A DNA stretch of 64,000 nt, from NCBI RefSeq assembly GCF_029626145.1, contig NZ_JARUBJ010000002.1, forward strand, positions 3,879,501 through 3,943,500, in the 5' to 3' direction. This document shows, one piece after another, positions 42,529 through 52,223 of the stretch (position 1 is its first letter; each line of letters starts with the position of its first letter). The position numbers and the translations under genes are program-made. The stretch is from Micromonospora sp. WMMD961. GTDB taxonomy: Bacteria; Actinomycetota; Actinomycetes; Mycobacteriales; Micromonosporaceae. The notes beneath the pieces were generated by a model. That model had not been told where the DNA came from. It made no database searches and saw only the letters and a list, made by a program, of their open reading frames with translations.

Positions 42529-43791
42529 GTGAGCGCTGAAAAGCTGGTCGTGATCGGTCAGGGGTACGTCGGGCTGCCGCTGGCCCTGCGAGCCGTGGAA
42601 GCGGGGCTGGACGTGGTCGGTCTCGACGTCGACGCCGACCGGGTGAAGCGGCTCGCCTCCGGTGAGTCGTTCATCGAGGACATCCCGACCGACCGGCTGG
42701 GCCGGGCGCTGAGCAGCGGCCGGTACCACCCCAGCACGGAGTACTCCGACGCCGAGGGCTTCGACATCTGTGTCATCACCGTGCCGACTCCGCTGCGCGA
42801 CGGCACTCCCGATCTGAGCTTCGTCGAGCAGGCCGGTGTCGGCATCGGCCCGTACGTCCGGCCGGGTTGCACCGTGGTCCTGGAGTCGACCACGTACCCC
42901 GGTACGACCGAGGAGCTGTTGCGTCCGCTGTTGGAATCGGCCAGCGGCCTGAGCAGCCCTGGCGACTTCCATCTCGGCTACAGCCCGGAACGGATCGACC
43001 CGGGCAACCCGACCTGGAAGCTGGAGAACACCCCGAAGGTGGTCTCCGGTGTGGACTCGGCGTCGCTGGCCCGGGTGGACGAGTTCTACCAGCGCCTCGT
43101 GCAGCGCACCGTCCCGGTGGACTCCACCCGAGTCGCCGAGTTGACCAAGCTGATCGAGAACACGTTCCGCCAGGTCAACATCGCGTTGATCAACGAGCTG
43201 ACGATGCTCTCGCACCACCTCGACATCGACGTCTGGCAGGCGATCGACGCGGCCGAGACCAAGCCGTTCGGCTTCCTGCCGTTCCGGCCCGGCCCCGGAG
43301 TCGGCGGGCACTGCCTGCCGATCGACCCGTGTTACCTGTCGTGGCAGGTCAAGCGCCGTCTCGGCCGGCAGTTCCGGTTCATCGAGCTGGCCAACGACGT
43401 CAACCACGAGATGCCCGAGCACGTCGCGCAGCGGGTCATGGCGGGATTGAACCGCAAGGGTCGGTCCGTCAGCGGCGCCCGGCTGTTGCTGCTCGGACTG
43501 GCGTACAAGAAGAACACCGGCGACATGCGGGACTCCCCGGCGGTCGACGTGGCCCGCCGGTTGCAGGCCCTCGGCGCCGAGGTCCACGCGGTGGAGCCGT
43601 ACGCCGAGCCGCACCAGATCCCGGCCGGGGTCACCGTGGTCGGGCTCTCCGAGCGGGAGGTGAGCGCCGCCGACGGGGTGGTCGTGGTCACCGACCACGA
43701 CAGCTTCGACTACGACCTCGTGGTCCGGCACGCCCGCTACGTCTTCGACACCCGCAACCGGTGCGTCGGCCCGCTGGTCGAGCGCCTGTAG
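42529..43791 (+). CDS. Nucleotide-sugar dehydrogenase (UDP-ManNAc/UDP-glucose dehydrogenase family)
   Basis: A 420-aa NAD-dependent enzyme oxidising the C6 hydroxyl of a UDP-sugar to a uronate. The NAD-binding 'VVIGQGYVGLPLALRAVEAG', 'VPTPLRDGTPDLSFV', 'ESTTYPGTTEELL', 'SPERIDPGNP' and the catalytic-Cys segment GVGGHCLPIDPCYL are present. The GGHC-x-P-x-DP form is nearer to UDP-N-acetylhexosamine dehydrogenases (WecC/WbpA/WbpO) than to UDP-glucose dehydrogenase. GCAGGAG precedes GTG 42529. It may feed a surface polymer; no transferases are adjacent. Confidence 0.92.
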   Translation: MSAEKLVVIGQGYVGLPLALRAVEAGLDVVGLDVDADRVKRLASGESFIEDIPTDRLGRALSSGRYHPSTEYSDAEGFDICVITVPTPLRDGTPDLSFVEQAGVGIGPYVRPGCTVVLESTTYPGTTEELLRPLLESASGLSSPGDFHLGYSPERIDPGNPTWKLENTPKVVSGVDSASLARVDEFYQRLVQRTVPVDSTRVAELTKLIENTFRQVNIALINELTMLSHHLDIDVWQAIDAAETKPFGFLPFRPGPGVGGHCLPIDPCYLSWQVKRRLGRQFRFIELANDVNHEMPEHVAQRVMAGLNRKGRSVSGARLLLLGLAYKKNTGDMRDSPAVDVARRLQALGAEVHAVEPYAEPHQIPAGVTVVGLSEREVSAADGVVVVTDHDSFDYDLVVRHARYVFDTRNRCVGPLVERL

Positions 43792-43804
43792 ACCCGGCAC
43801 CGCT

Positions 43805-43842
43805 GGCCGGTCCCGCCGCCGGGGAAGATGGCGGGACCGGCC
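43805..43842. terminator. Bidirectional terminator between dehydrogenase and permease genes
   Basis: GGCCGGTCCCGCC (43805-43817) and GGCGGGACCGGCC (43830-43842) form a 13-bp stem in the 108-bp gap between convergent genes. Confidence 0.75.
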
Positions 43843-43899
43843 GGCGGATGTCCGTCCGGCAGCGGGGTCCGACACCGGTCGGCCCGGACCGCGAGCGGG

Positions 43900-46374
43900 T
43901 CACTGGTCGGCGAGCGCCTCGACGACGGGACGGGACAGCGCCCGACGGGACGGCAGCACCGAGGCGAGCAGAGCGGCCACCACCGCCACGGCGAGGGTCA
44001 GACCGAGCTGACCGAGCGGCAGCACCACGTGGAAGTCCCCGCCGAGGCGGCCCAGCATGGCCATCGCGGAGGCGCTGACGCCGGTGCCCAGTCCGACCCC
44101 GAGCACCGCGCCGACCAGTGCCATCAGCACCGCCTCGACGGCGAGCACGGCCCGCATGCGCCCCCGGGTGAGCCCGACCGCCCGGAGCACAGCGTTCTCC
44201 CTGGTCCGCTCGACCACCGACAGGCTCAGCGTGTTCGCCACGCCGACCAGGGCGATCACCACCGCCAGGCCGAGCAGCGCGGTGACGAAGACGAGCAGCA
44301 TGTCGACGGTCCCGGTCAGCATCGTCTTGTACGCGCCCTGGTCCATCAGGTTCACCGTCGGGTAGCGACCCAGCACCGTCTCGATCACCTCCCGGGCCCG
44401 CTCGGCGCTCACCCCGGCGGCGGGGTCGATCTCGGCAAGGAACCCGCGCTGACCGGGGAAGAGCGCGGCGAAGTCCGCGTCGGCCATGTCGATGACGTAC
44501 CCGGTCGGCACGCCGTCGCCGGAGGTGTCGTCGGTGACCACGGCGGCCACCCGGAACGACCGGCCCTGGACGGTCACCGGCGAGCCGACCTGCCAGCCGC
44601 GTGCCCGCGCCAACTCCCGGTGCACCAGCACCCGGCCCGGCCCGAACCGACCGGCGTCGCCGGCGAGCACCCCGCCCAGCGTCCGGCCGACCAACGCCGG
44701 GTGGGCCGCGCGGATCTCCACATCGGCGACGACCGTGCTGCGCTGCTCGTGCACCACACCCAGCTCGGGCCGGGCGGCAAGCTCACCGGCGAGCGCGGCC
44801 GGCAGGTCCTGGCCGATACCGCTGACCACGAAGTCGGTTCCGATCTGGGCGTCCACGCTGCGTTCGATGCCGTCCCTGGTGCTGCGGGCACCGACCATGA
44901 ACGCCGACACCAACCCGATCCCGATCACCAGGGCGGTGGCGGTCGCGGCGACCCGCCGCGGGTTGCGGATCGTGTTGGCCACCGCCAGCTCACCGGTCGC
45001 CCCGAGCACGCGACGTGCCGGCCAACCGAACACCCGCGCCAGGGCCGGGACGAGCACCGGCCCGAACAGCACGATCCCGAAGAAGGCCAACACCCCGCCG
45101 ACCGCCACCAGCAGCACCTGACCGGCGCTGGCGGCACCGGCCAGCGCCGCGACACCGACGGCCAGCACCACCGCGCCGCAGGTCAGCCGTACCCGGCCGG
45201 CCGCGCGAGCGGGCTGCACCGCAGCGTCGGTGAGCGCGGCCACCGGGGCGACCCGGGTCCCCCGCCAGGCCGGAAGCAGAGCGGCGCACACGGTCAGCCC
45301 GGTGCCCAGGAGCAGACCGGTGAGGACGGTCGCGCCGGTCACGGTCAGGCCACCGGCGACCGGCGCGTCCAGTCGCGACATCACCATCCGCATCCCGCCG
45401 GCGAGGGCCACCCCGAGCAGCACCCCGCACGCGGAGGCGACCAGCCCCAGCACCGCCGACTCCAGCACGGCAGCCCGGAAGACCTGACCCCGCGTGGCGC
45501 CGATCGAACGCAGCAGGGCGATCCGCCGGGTGCGCTGCGCCACCACGATCGCGAACGTGTTGGCGATGACGAAACCGGCCACCACCACGGCGACCCCGAC
45601 GAAGATCAACAGCAGCATCCGGAACTGGTCCACGTTGCGGACCGCGTCCTCGACGGCCTCGTCGAGGATCTGCTGACGGCTCTTCACGACGGCCTCGCCG
45701 CCGATCACGGCGCGCAGCCGGTCGGTCAGCGCCGCGACGGAGGCGCCCGGCCGGGCCGCCACCAGGATCCGGCCGTACCCACGCTCGCCGGTGAGGGCCA
45801 GGGCGTCCGGTCCGACCATGCCGACGAACGGGCCGCCGACATCACGGGCGGTACCCGCCACGTCGACGGCGCCGACCAGGGTGTACGGCCGGGCCGGACC
45901 GCTGGCGCCGCCGACGCGGACTGCGGCGCCGAGCGCGAAGCCCTCCGCGGCGACCGTCGGCGCGTCCAGCACCACCTCTCCGGCGCGGTCGGGCAACCGT
46001 CCGGCGACCACGTCGTACGAGCGCAGGGCGTCCTCGGTGGGGATCGCGACGAGCATGGTGAAGCCGAGCACCGGTCGACCGTCGACGCCGACGATCCCGG
46101 CCGTGTTGGTCAGCTCACCCGCCGCGGCGGCCACCCCGTCGACCGCACGCACCGCGTCCACCAGCGTCGGGGGCAACACCTCCCGGCCGGCCGAGTAGAC
46201 ACCCAGGTCGGTGTGGCGGTCGAACATGCCGGCCCGCTCGTACGTTCCGGCGCGCATCCCGTCGACGAAGATCATGGTGCCGGCGACGAAGGCGACACCG
46301 AGCACGACGGCCAGCGCGGAGAGCAGCATGCGCAGCGCCTCGGCGCGCAGCGAGCGCAGGGTCAGGCGGATCAA
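43900..46374 (-). CDS. FtsX/MacB-like ABC transporter permease
   Basis: An 824-aa permease with the duplicated FtsX layout: a helix at 15-37, an extracytoplasmic MacB-type periplasmic core, three helices near 255-370 ('NTFAIVVAQRTRRIALLRSIGATRGQVFRAAV' is the FtsX coupling segment), a central pair, then a second core and a last helix bundle ('NTLSLSVVERTRENAVLRAVGLTRGRMRAVL'). Such proteins move lipids or peptides or extract lipoproteins with a cytoplasmic ATPase. No ATPase gene is adjacent, which is unusual. The start appears to be TTG 46374 after GGGAG; no ATG or GTG fits as well. Confidence 0.87.
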   Translation of the reverse strand: MIRLTLRSLRAEALRMLLSALAVVLGVAFVAGTMIFVDGMRAGTYERAGMFDRHTDLGVYSAGREVLPPTLVDAVRAVDGVAAAAGELTNTAGIVGVDGRPVLGFTMLVAIPTEDALRSYDVVAGRLPDRAGEVVLDAPTVAAEGFALGAAVRVGGASGPARPYTLVGAVDVAGTARDVGGPFVGMVGPDALALTGERGYGRILVAARPGASVAALTDRLRAVIGGEAVVKSRQQILDEAVEDAVRNVDQFRMLLLIFVGVAVVVAGFVIANTFAIVVAQRTRRIALLRSIGATRGQVFRAAVLESAVLGLVASACGVLLGVALAGGMRMVMSRLDAPVAGGLTVTGATVLTGLLLGTGLTVCAALLPAWRGTRVAPVAALTDAAVQPARAAGRVRLTCGAVVLAVGVAALAGAASAGQVLLVAVGGVLAFFGIVLFGPVLVPALARVFGWPARRVLGATGELAVANTIRNPRRVAATATALVIGIGLVSAFMVGARSTRDGIERSVDAQIGTDFVVSGIGQDLPAALAGELAARPELGVVHEQRSTVVADVEIRAAHPALVGRTLGGVLAGDAGRFGPGRVLVHRELARARGWQVGSPVTVQGRSFRVAAVVTDDTSGDGVPTGYVIDMADADFAALFPGQRGFLAEIDPAAGVSAERAREVIETVLGRYPTVNLMDQGAYKTMLTGTVDMLLVFVTALLGLAVVIALVGVANTLSLSVVERTRENAVLRAVGLTRGRMRAVLAVEAVLMALVGAVLGVGLGTGVSASAMAMLGRLGGDFHVVLPLGQLGLTLAVAVVAALLASVLPSRRALSRPVVEALADQ

Positions 46375-46521
46375 GCGGGGCTCCCGGTGCAGGTGGCGGA
46401 TCGGACCCCTCCGACGCTATGGCCGGCACCCGTCCGTCGATCTCCACCTGCGCTCTCGACCTGCGTGCGCCCCGGGTCGCGGTGCGTCCGCCAGCCGCTA
46501 CGACCCAGGTCGTACGCGACG

Positions 46522-47187
46522 TCATCCGCCGGGTGTGACCAACCCGCTCTCGTACGCCAGGACCACCGCCTGGACCCGGTCGCGGAGCTGGAGCTTCGCC
46601 AGGATCCGCCCGACGTGTGTCTTGACCGTGGCCTCGGCCACGTGCACCCGGTTGGCGATCTCCGCGTTGGAAAGCCCCTGGGCGACCAGCAGCAGCACCT
46701 CCCGCTCCCGCTCGGTGAGCTGCGCGAGCCGAGGGTCGGCGCTCGGGGCGGTGCCGAGCTGCCCGGCGAAACGGTCCAGCAGCCGCCGGGTGATCGACGG
46801 GGCGACCACGGAGTCGCCCTGGGCCACCACCCGGATCGCGGCCAGCAGGTCCTCCGGTGGGACGTTCTTGAGCAGGAACCCACTCGCGCCGGCCTGCAGG
46901 GCCGCGAACGCGTCGGCCTCGGTGTCGAAGGTGGTCAGCACCAGCACCCGGGGTCCACCGGCGGGCCGCTCGGCGCAGAGTCGACGGGTCGCCTCCACCC
47001 CGTCCATGGTGGGCATCCGGATGTCCATCACGACGACGTCGGCGTCGGTGCGGGCGAGCACCCGCAGGGCGTCGGCGCCGTCGATCGCCTCGCCGACGAC
47101 CTCCAGGTCGGGCTGGGAGTCCAGCACCATGCGGAACCCGGCGCGAACCAGCGCCTGGTCGTCCACGATCACCACCCGGATCGTCAT
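46522..47187 (-). CDS. NarL/LuxR-family response regulator
   Basis: A 221-aa regulator with a receiver domain (phospho-acceptor Asp in VVMDIRMPTMDG, acidic pair VDDQ, Thr and Lys in 'LVLTTFD' and 'GFLLKN') and a C-terminal LuxR-type HTH ('LTEREREVLLLVAQGLSNAEIANRVHVAEATVKTHVGRILAKL'). ATG 47187 overlaps the kinase stop (ATGA), so it is coupled to its cognate sensor. A plausible target is the permease gene that follows on the same strand. Confidence 0.95.
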   Translation of the reverse strand: MTIRVVIVDDQALVRAGFRMVLDSQPDLEVVGEAIDGADALRVLARTDADVVVMDIRMPTMDGVEATRRLCAERPAGGPRVLVLTTFDTEADAFAALQAGASGFLLKNVPPEDLLAAIRVVAQGDSVVAPSITRRLLDRFAGQLGTAPSADPRLAQLTEREREVLLLVAQGLSNAEIANRVHVAEATVKTHVGRILAKLQLRDRVQAVVLAYESGLVTPGG

Positions 47188-48395
47188 GCCGCGATCACCT
47201 CCGTCGCCGGCTCCGACCGTAGCGGTAGCCGCACCTCGACCTGCCAGCCCCCGACCGGCCGGGGGCCGGCGGTGAGGCTGCCGTCGTACACCGTCACCCG
47301 CTCCCGCATGCCCAGCAGACCGTGACCGCCCGACGGCGCCGGGCTGACCAGTGGACGGCCCAGACCGTTGTCGAGGACCCGGACCAGGACGGCCTCGTCG
47401 CTGTAGGTCAGGACGACCTCGACGCCGGCGCCGACGCCGGCGTGCTTGAGCGCGTTGGTCAGCGCCTCCTGCACCACCCGGTAGACGGTCAGCTCCAGCC
47501 CCGGTGGCAGCGCCGGTGGCGCCCCGGTGACGGTGCTGCGGACGCGCAGCCCGGCGTCGTCGAACCGGGCCAGCAGGTCGGGCAGCTCGGCCAGGGCGAG
47601 GCGGCGGTGCTCCGGGTCGGCGGCCACGACGGGGCCGTCCTCGCCGCCCGGGCCCGCGTCGCGCAGGACGCCGACCAGGCGACGCATCTCCTCCAGAGCC
47701 TGCCGGCCGGTGTCCGCGACCACCTTCACGGCGGTACGCGCCTGGGCAGGGTCGCGGTCGAGCATGAACCGGGCGCCGTCCGCCTGGACGATCATCACCG
47801 CCATGCTGTGGGCGACCACGTCGTGCAGCTCCCGAGCGATCCGCGTGCGTTCCTCGGCGACCGCCGCCCGGAACTCGGCCTCCCGTTCACGTTCCAGGGT
47901 GGTGGCCCGTTCCTCCAGGCTGAGCACGTAGAGCCTGCGGGTTCGCACGTTCAGCGCGACCAGCCACACCGCGCCGGTGACCAGGGCGTACCACAGCGCG
48001 GTGACCCACCACTGGATGACGCCGGGGGTCTGCGCGGCGGCCAGCAGCACGCCCACGGCGGCGACCGCGCCGGCCAGGACCCCGTCGCGGAGCCGCTCGC
48101 CGTACTTCACCACGCTGTAGAGCGCGATCAGGACGGCGACGTCGTAGACGAGTGGCCCCCACTCGGCGACCACCTGGACCAGGGCGAGCGCCGCGACCGC
48201 CACCGTCACCGCGCTCGGGTGGGTACGGCGGAACAGCAACGCCACCGCCATCCCCACGCCGACCAGGGTGGCCGCCCACCCGCCCGGCTGGTTCACCGCC
48301 GAGGCCACGGAGACGAGCACCACCAGGGCGGCGACGGCCACGTCGAAGGCGACGCCGCGAAGCGGGCGACCGAACAGGGTGCCTCTCACGGTCAC
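47184..48395 (-). CDS. Sensor histidine kinase, NarL-partner (HisKA_3) type
   Basis: A 403-aa kinase with five or six N-terminal transmembrane helices (to about residue 160), a coiled linker ('SLEERATTLEREREAEFRAAVAEERTRIARELHDVVAHSM', phospho-His in ELHDVVAH), and a HATPase_c domain ('VVQEALTNALKHAG', 'DNGLGRP...GGHGLLGMRERV'). GTG 48395 is preceded by TACCCT at 5 bp and no ribosome site, suggesting a leaderless transcript. The signal is unknown. Confidence 0.92.
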   Translation of the reverse strand: MTVRGTLFGRPLRGVAFDVAVAALVVLVSVASAVNQPGGWAATLVGVGMAVALLFRRTHPSAVTVAVAALALVQVVAEWGPLVYDVAVLIALYSVVKYGERLRDGVLAGAVAAVGVLLAAAQTPGVIQWWVTALWYALVTGAVWLVALNVRTRRLYVLSLEERATTLEREREAEFRAAVAEERTRIARELHDVVAHSMAVMIVQADGARFMLDRDPAQARTAVKVVADTGRQALEEMRRLVGVLRDAGPGGEDGPVVAADPEHRRLALAELPDLLARFDDAGLRVRSTVTGAPPALPPGLELTVYRVVQEALTNALKHAGVGAGVEVVLTYSDEAVLVRVLDNGLGRPLVSPAPSGGHGLLGMRERVTVYDGSLTAGPRPVGGWQVEVRLPLRSEPATEVIAA

Positions 48396-48444
48396 CCAGG
48401 GTACGTGCCGGGACGCTCTCGGCCCTCGCGCCCCGCACTCGGGC

Positions 48445-49152
48445 TCAGGAGCCGAGGATCTCGCGCATGCGGTCGATCTCGACGGTCTGCTCGGTGGCGA
48501 CGGCATTGGCGAACTCGTTGAGCGTCAGGTCGGAGCCGACCGTCAACAGGTTGGTGGCCATGTCGATGGCACCCTGGTGATGCTCGGTCATCATCCGGAC
48601 GAAGAGCCGGTCGAAGTCGGCGCCACGGGTCGCGGCGAGCTGCCGCATCGCCTCGGGCGACTGCATGCCGCGCATGCCGCCGTGGTCGTGCCCCTGGACC
48701 TCCGCCGGGAGGCCACGGGTCTGCAGCCAGCCGCGCATCATGGCCATCTCCGGGCCCTGGCTGGCCCGGATGCGCTCGGCGATGGCACGGACATCCGGGT
48801 CGGCGGCCCGGTCGGGGGCGAGCTCCGCCATCGCCAGGGCCTGCGCGTGGTGCGGGATCATCATCCGAACGAACACGACGTCCAGCGAGTTGTGCGGGGC
48901 GGGGCCGGCGTCGCGGACCTCGTGCGCCGGTCGGGTGGCCGCCGTCTCGCCCGGGCGGCCGGGCGCGATGACGGTCAGGTCGGTGGGGACCGGGCTGGCC
49001 GTCGGTGGCGCGGCGGAGGTGGCGGGCGCGGAGACCGGCTGCGCGGTGTCCGTAGCGGTGTCGCCGCCGAGACGGATCACCAGGAACGCCACCAGCGGCA
49101 ACACGAGAGCCAGTGTGACGACGGCCAGGGTACGTGCGCGCCGGTTGGTCAT
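48445..49152 (-). CDS. DUF305 family exported protein
   Basis: A 235-aa protein with an N-terminal signal anchor (TLAVVTLALVLPLVAFLVIRLGG), a Pro/Thr-rich linker and a four-helix DUF305 domain (ferritin-like) with paired histidines 'MMIPHHAQALAMAELA' and 'MMTEHHQGAIDMA' and a His/Met-rich loop (GHDHGGMRGM). His and Met content suggests metal, possibly copper, binding; this is not demonstrated for the family. CAGGGAGTGG precedes ATG 49152. It diverges from the LVIVD-repeat gene across a CRP-like site. Confidence 0.9.
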   Translation of the reverse strand: MTNRRARTLAVVTLALVLPLVAFLVIRLGGDTATDTAQPVSAPATSAAPPTASPVPTDLTVIAPGRPGETAATRPAHEVRDAGPAPHNSLDVVFVRMMIPHHAQALAMAELAPDRAADPDVRAIAERIRASQGPEMAMMRGWLQTRGLPAEVQGHDHGGMRGMQSPEAMRQLAATRGADFDRLFVRMMTEHHQGAIDMATNLLTVGSDLTLNEFANAVATEQTVEIDRMREILGS

Positions 49153-49210
49153 GGGCCACTCCCTGAGGTCGAGGTCATCGCGATGTTATCCATTGAAGAA
49201 CACACTTTGA

Positions 49211-49226
49211 TGTGACCCAGCTCACA
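49211..49226. promoter_or_regulatory. CRP-like operator between DUF305 and LVIVD genes
   Basis: TGTGACCCAGCTCACA is a perfect TGTGA-N6-TCACA dyad, the consensus of CRP-family regulators (cAMP-CRP in mycobacteria and E. coli). A second dyad, GAAGAAC (49195-49201) and GTTCTTC (49232-49238), surrounds it almost concentrically. It sits 59 bp from the DUF305 start and 65 bp from the LVIVD start, placed to control both. Confidence 0.7.
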
Positions 49227-49290
49227 TCGACGTTCTTCGTCGGACGGTAACGTGTCGACCATCGCCTCCCCCTTGCGAAGGGCCCCGCCG

Positions 49291-50736
<1,446 letters not shown>

Positions 50737-50751
50737 CGCACCGCGCACGAC

Positions 50752-50790
50752 GCCGGGCCCGGTCCCCGATCCCCGGGGGCCGGGCCCGGC
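50752..50790. terminator. Terminator of the LVIVD-repeat gene
   Basis: GCCGGGCCCGG (50752-50762) pairs with CCGGGCCCGGC (50780-50790), with further C/G pairing inside the loop, 16 bp beyond the stop. Confidence 0.75.
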
Positions 50791-50919
50791 CACGTCCGGA
50801 CGGGCGCCCACCGCATCGATCCGCCTGCCCTCGTCGGCGGCGGCGCAAACGGTGGGGCTGGTCACCACCGCGTGGGGTTGCCAGGCAGCTGACCAGGGGC
50901 TGTGCCAACGTGATCAGAT

Positions 50920-52131
50920 GTGACCCTCGCAGCCCCGCCCGAGCCGACCACGCGCTGGCGACCCCACCCGCTGGACCTGGTGGCGGCCGTCCTCGCCGTG
51001 GTCGGCGCGGCCTGCGCGCTGAGCGGGCTGCTCCCCCGCGCGGAGACCACCCAGACCCTGCACCGGATCCTGCCGCTGCTGCTGTTCCTCGGCACCGTGA
51101 TCGTGCTGGCCGAGCTGACCGCCGTGGCCGGTGTCTTCGACGTGCTGGCCAGTCGACTGGCCCGGGCCTCCCGAGGCAGTTGGGCGGCGTTGTTCCTGCT
51201 CTGCGGCGGTCTCGCCACACTCACCACCCTCGTGCTCAACCTCGACACCACCGCGGTACTACTCACCCCGGTGCTGCTCGCGCTGGCCCGCAACCTGCGG
51301 ATCCCCGCCGCCCCGCTCGCCGTCACCACGGTCTGGTTGGCGAACACCGCGAGCCTGCTGTTGCCGGTGTCGAACCTGACGAACCTGTTGGCGGCCGACC
51401 GGGTCGGGCTGGCACCCCTGGCGTACGCGGCCCGCATGGCGTTGCCGCAGCTCGCCGCCGTGGCGGCCACCATGGCCCTGCTCTGGTTCGGGTGGTGGCG
51501 GCGGGACCGGCCCGCCGGCGGACGGTTCGCTCCGCCGGCCCGTCACGTGCCCGCCGATCCGGTGCTGCACCGCACGGCGCTGGCCGGTTGCCTGCTCTTC
51601 GTCGCCGGCATCCTCGCCGGAGTGGAGATCGAGATCGCCTCCACCGTCGCGCTCGCGCTGGTGCTGGTCGGGTTCCTCGTCCGCTCCCCCGCCACGCTGC
51701 GCCCAGGGCTGGTCCCGGTCCGCCTGCTGTTCTTCGTCACCGGCCTGTTCCTGGTGGTGCAGACCCTCGGCCGGCACGGGCTGGACGACCTGGTCGGCAC
51801 CCTGCTCGGCGCGGACGGTGGCGCGCTGGGCGCCGTGCGCGCCGGTGGCACCGGAGCGCTGCTCGCCAACGCGGTGAACAACCTGCCGGCCTACCTGGCC
51901 GGCGAGTCGGTGCTGCCCACCGGTGACCACACCCGCCTGCTGGCCCTGCTGATCGGCACCAACGTCGGCCCGCTGGCCGCACCCTGGGCATCGCTGGCCA
52001 CCCTGCTCTGGTTCGAGCGGTGCCGGGCGGCCGGGGTGGCGGTGCCGGTGACCCGGTTCGTGCTGACCAGCACGCTGCTCGCGGTCACCGGCACGCTCGC
52101 CGCGGTCGGCGCGCTGCTGCTGGTGAGCTGA
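50920..52131 (+). CDS. ArsB/NhaD-like (SLC13/CitT superfamily) membrane permease
   Basis: A 403-aa transporter with about 10-11 transmembrane helices. 'LFLGTVIVLAELTAVAGVFDVLASRLAR', 'VLNLDTTAVLLTPVLLALAR', 'ANTASLLLPVSNLTNLL' and near the C terminus 'NAVNNLPAYLAG...GTNVGPLAAPWASLATLLWF' are typical ion-transporter repeats with NLT/NNLP hairpins. The substrate could be arsenite, Na+ or a small anion; no ars genes are adjacent. Start is GTG 50920, with no clear ribosome site. Confidence 0.85.
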   Translation: MTLAAPPEPTTRWRPHPLDLVAAVLAVVGAACALSGLLPRAETTQTLHRILPLLLFLGTVIVLAELTAVAGVFDVLASRLARASRGSWAALFLLCGGLATLTTLVLNLDTTAVLLTPVLLALARNLRIPAAPLAVTTVWLANTASLLLPVSNLTNLLAADRVGLAPLAYAARMALPQLAAVAATMALLWFGWWRRDRPAGGRFAPPARHVPADPVLHRTALAGCLLFVAGILAGVEIEIASTVALALVLVGFLVRSPATLRPGLVPVRLLFFVTGLFLVVQTLGRHGLDDLVGTLLGADGGALGAVRAGGTGALLANAVNNLPAYLAGESVLPTGDHTRLLALLIGTNVGPLAAPWASLATLLWFERCRAAGVAVPVTRFVLTSTLLAVTGTLAAVGALLLVS

Positions 52132-52223
52132 ACGCCGCCCGCTCGCGGCCGGGTGGCGTCAGGTTGCGGCCCGCTCCACGGCGAACAGCTGGCGGGGATC
52201 GGACCCGGCGCTGGCGGGCGGGT

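Noticed and set aside
43828..47325. A 1165-codon open frame on the plus strand opposite the permease and response-regulator genes
   Set aside because: It is rich in His, Gln, Arg and Gly with no domain, and mirrors well-supported minus-strand genes; long antisense frames are expected at this GC content.
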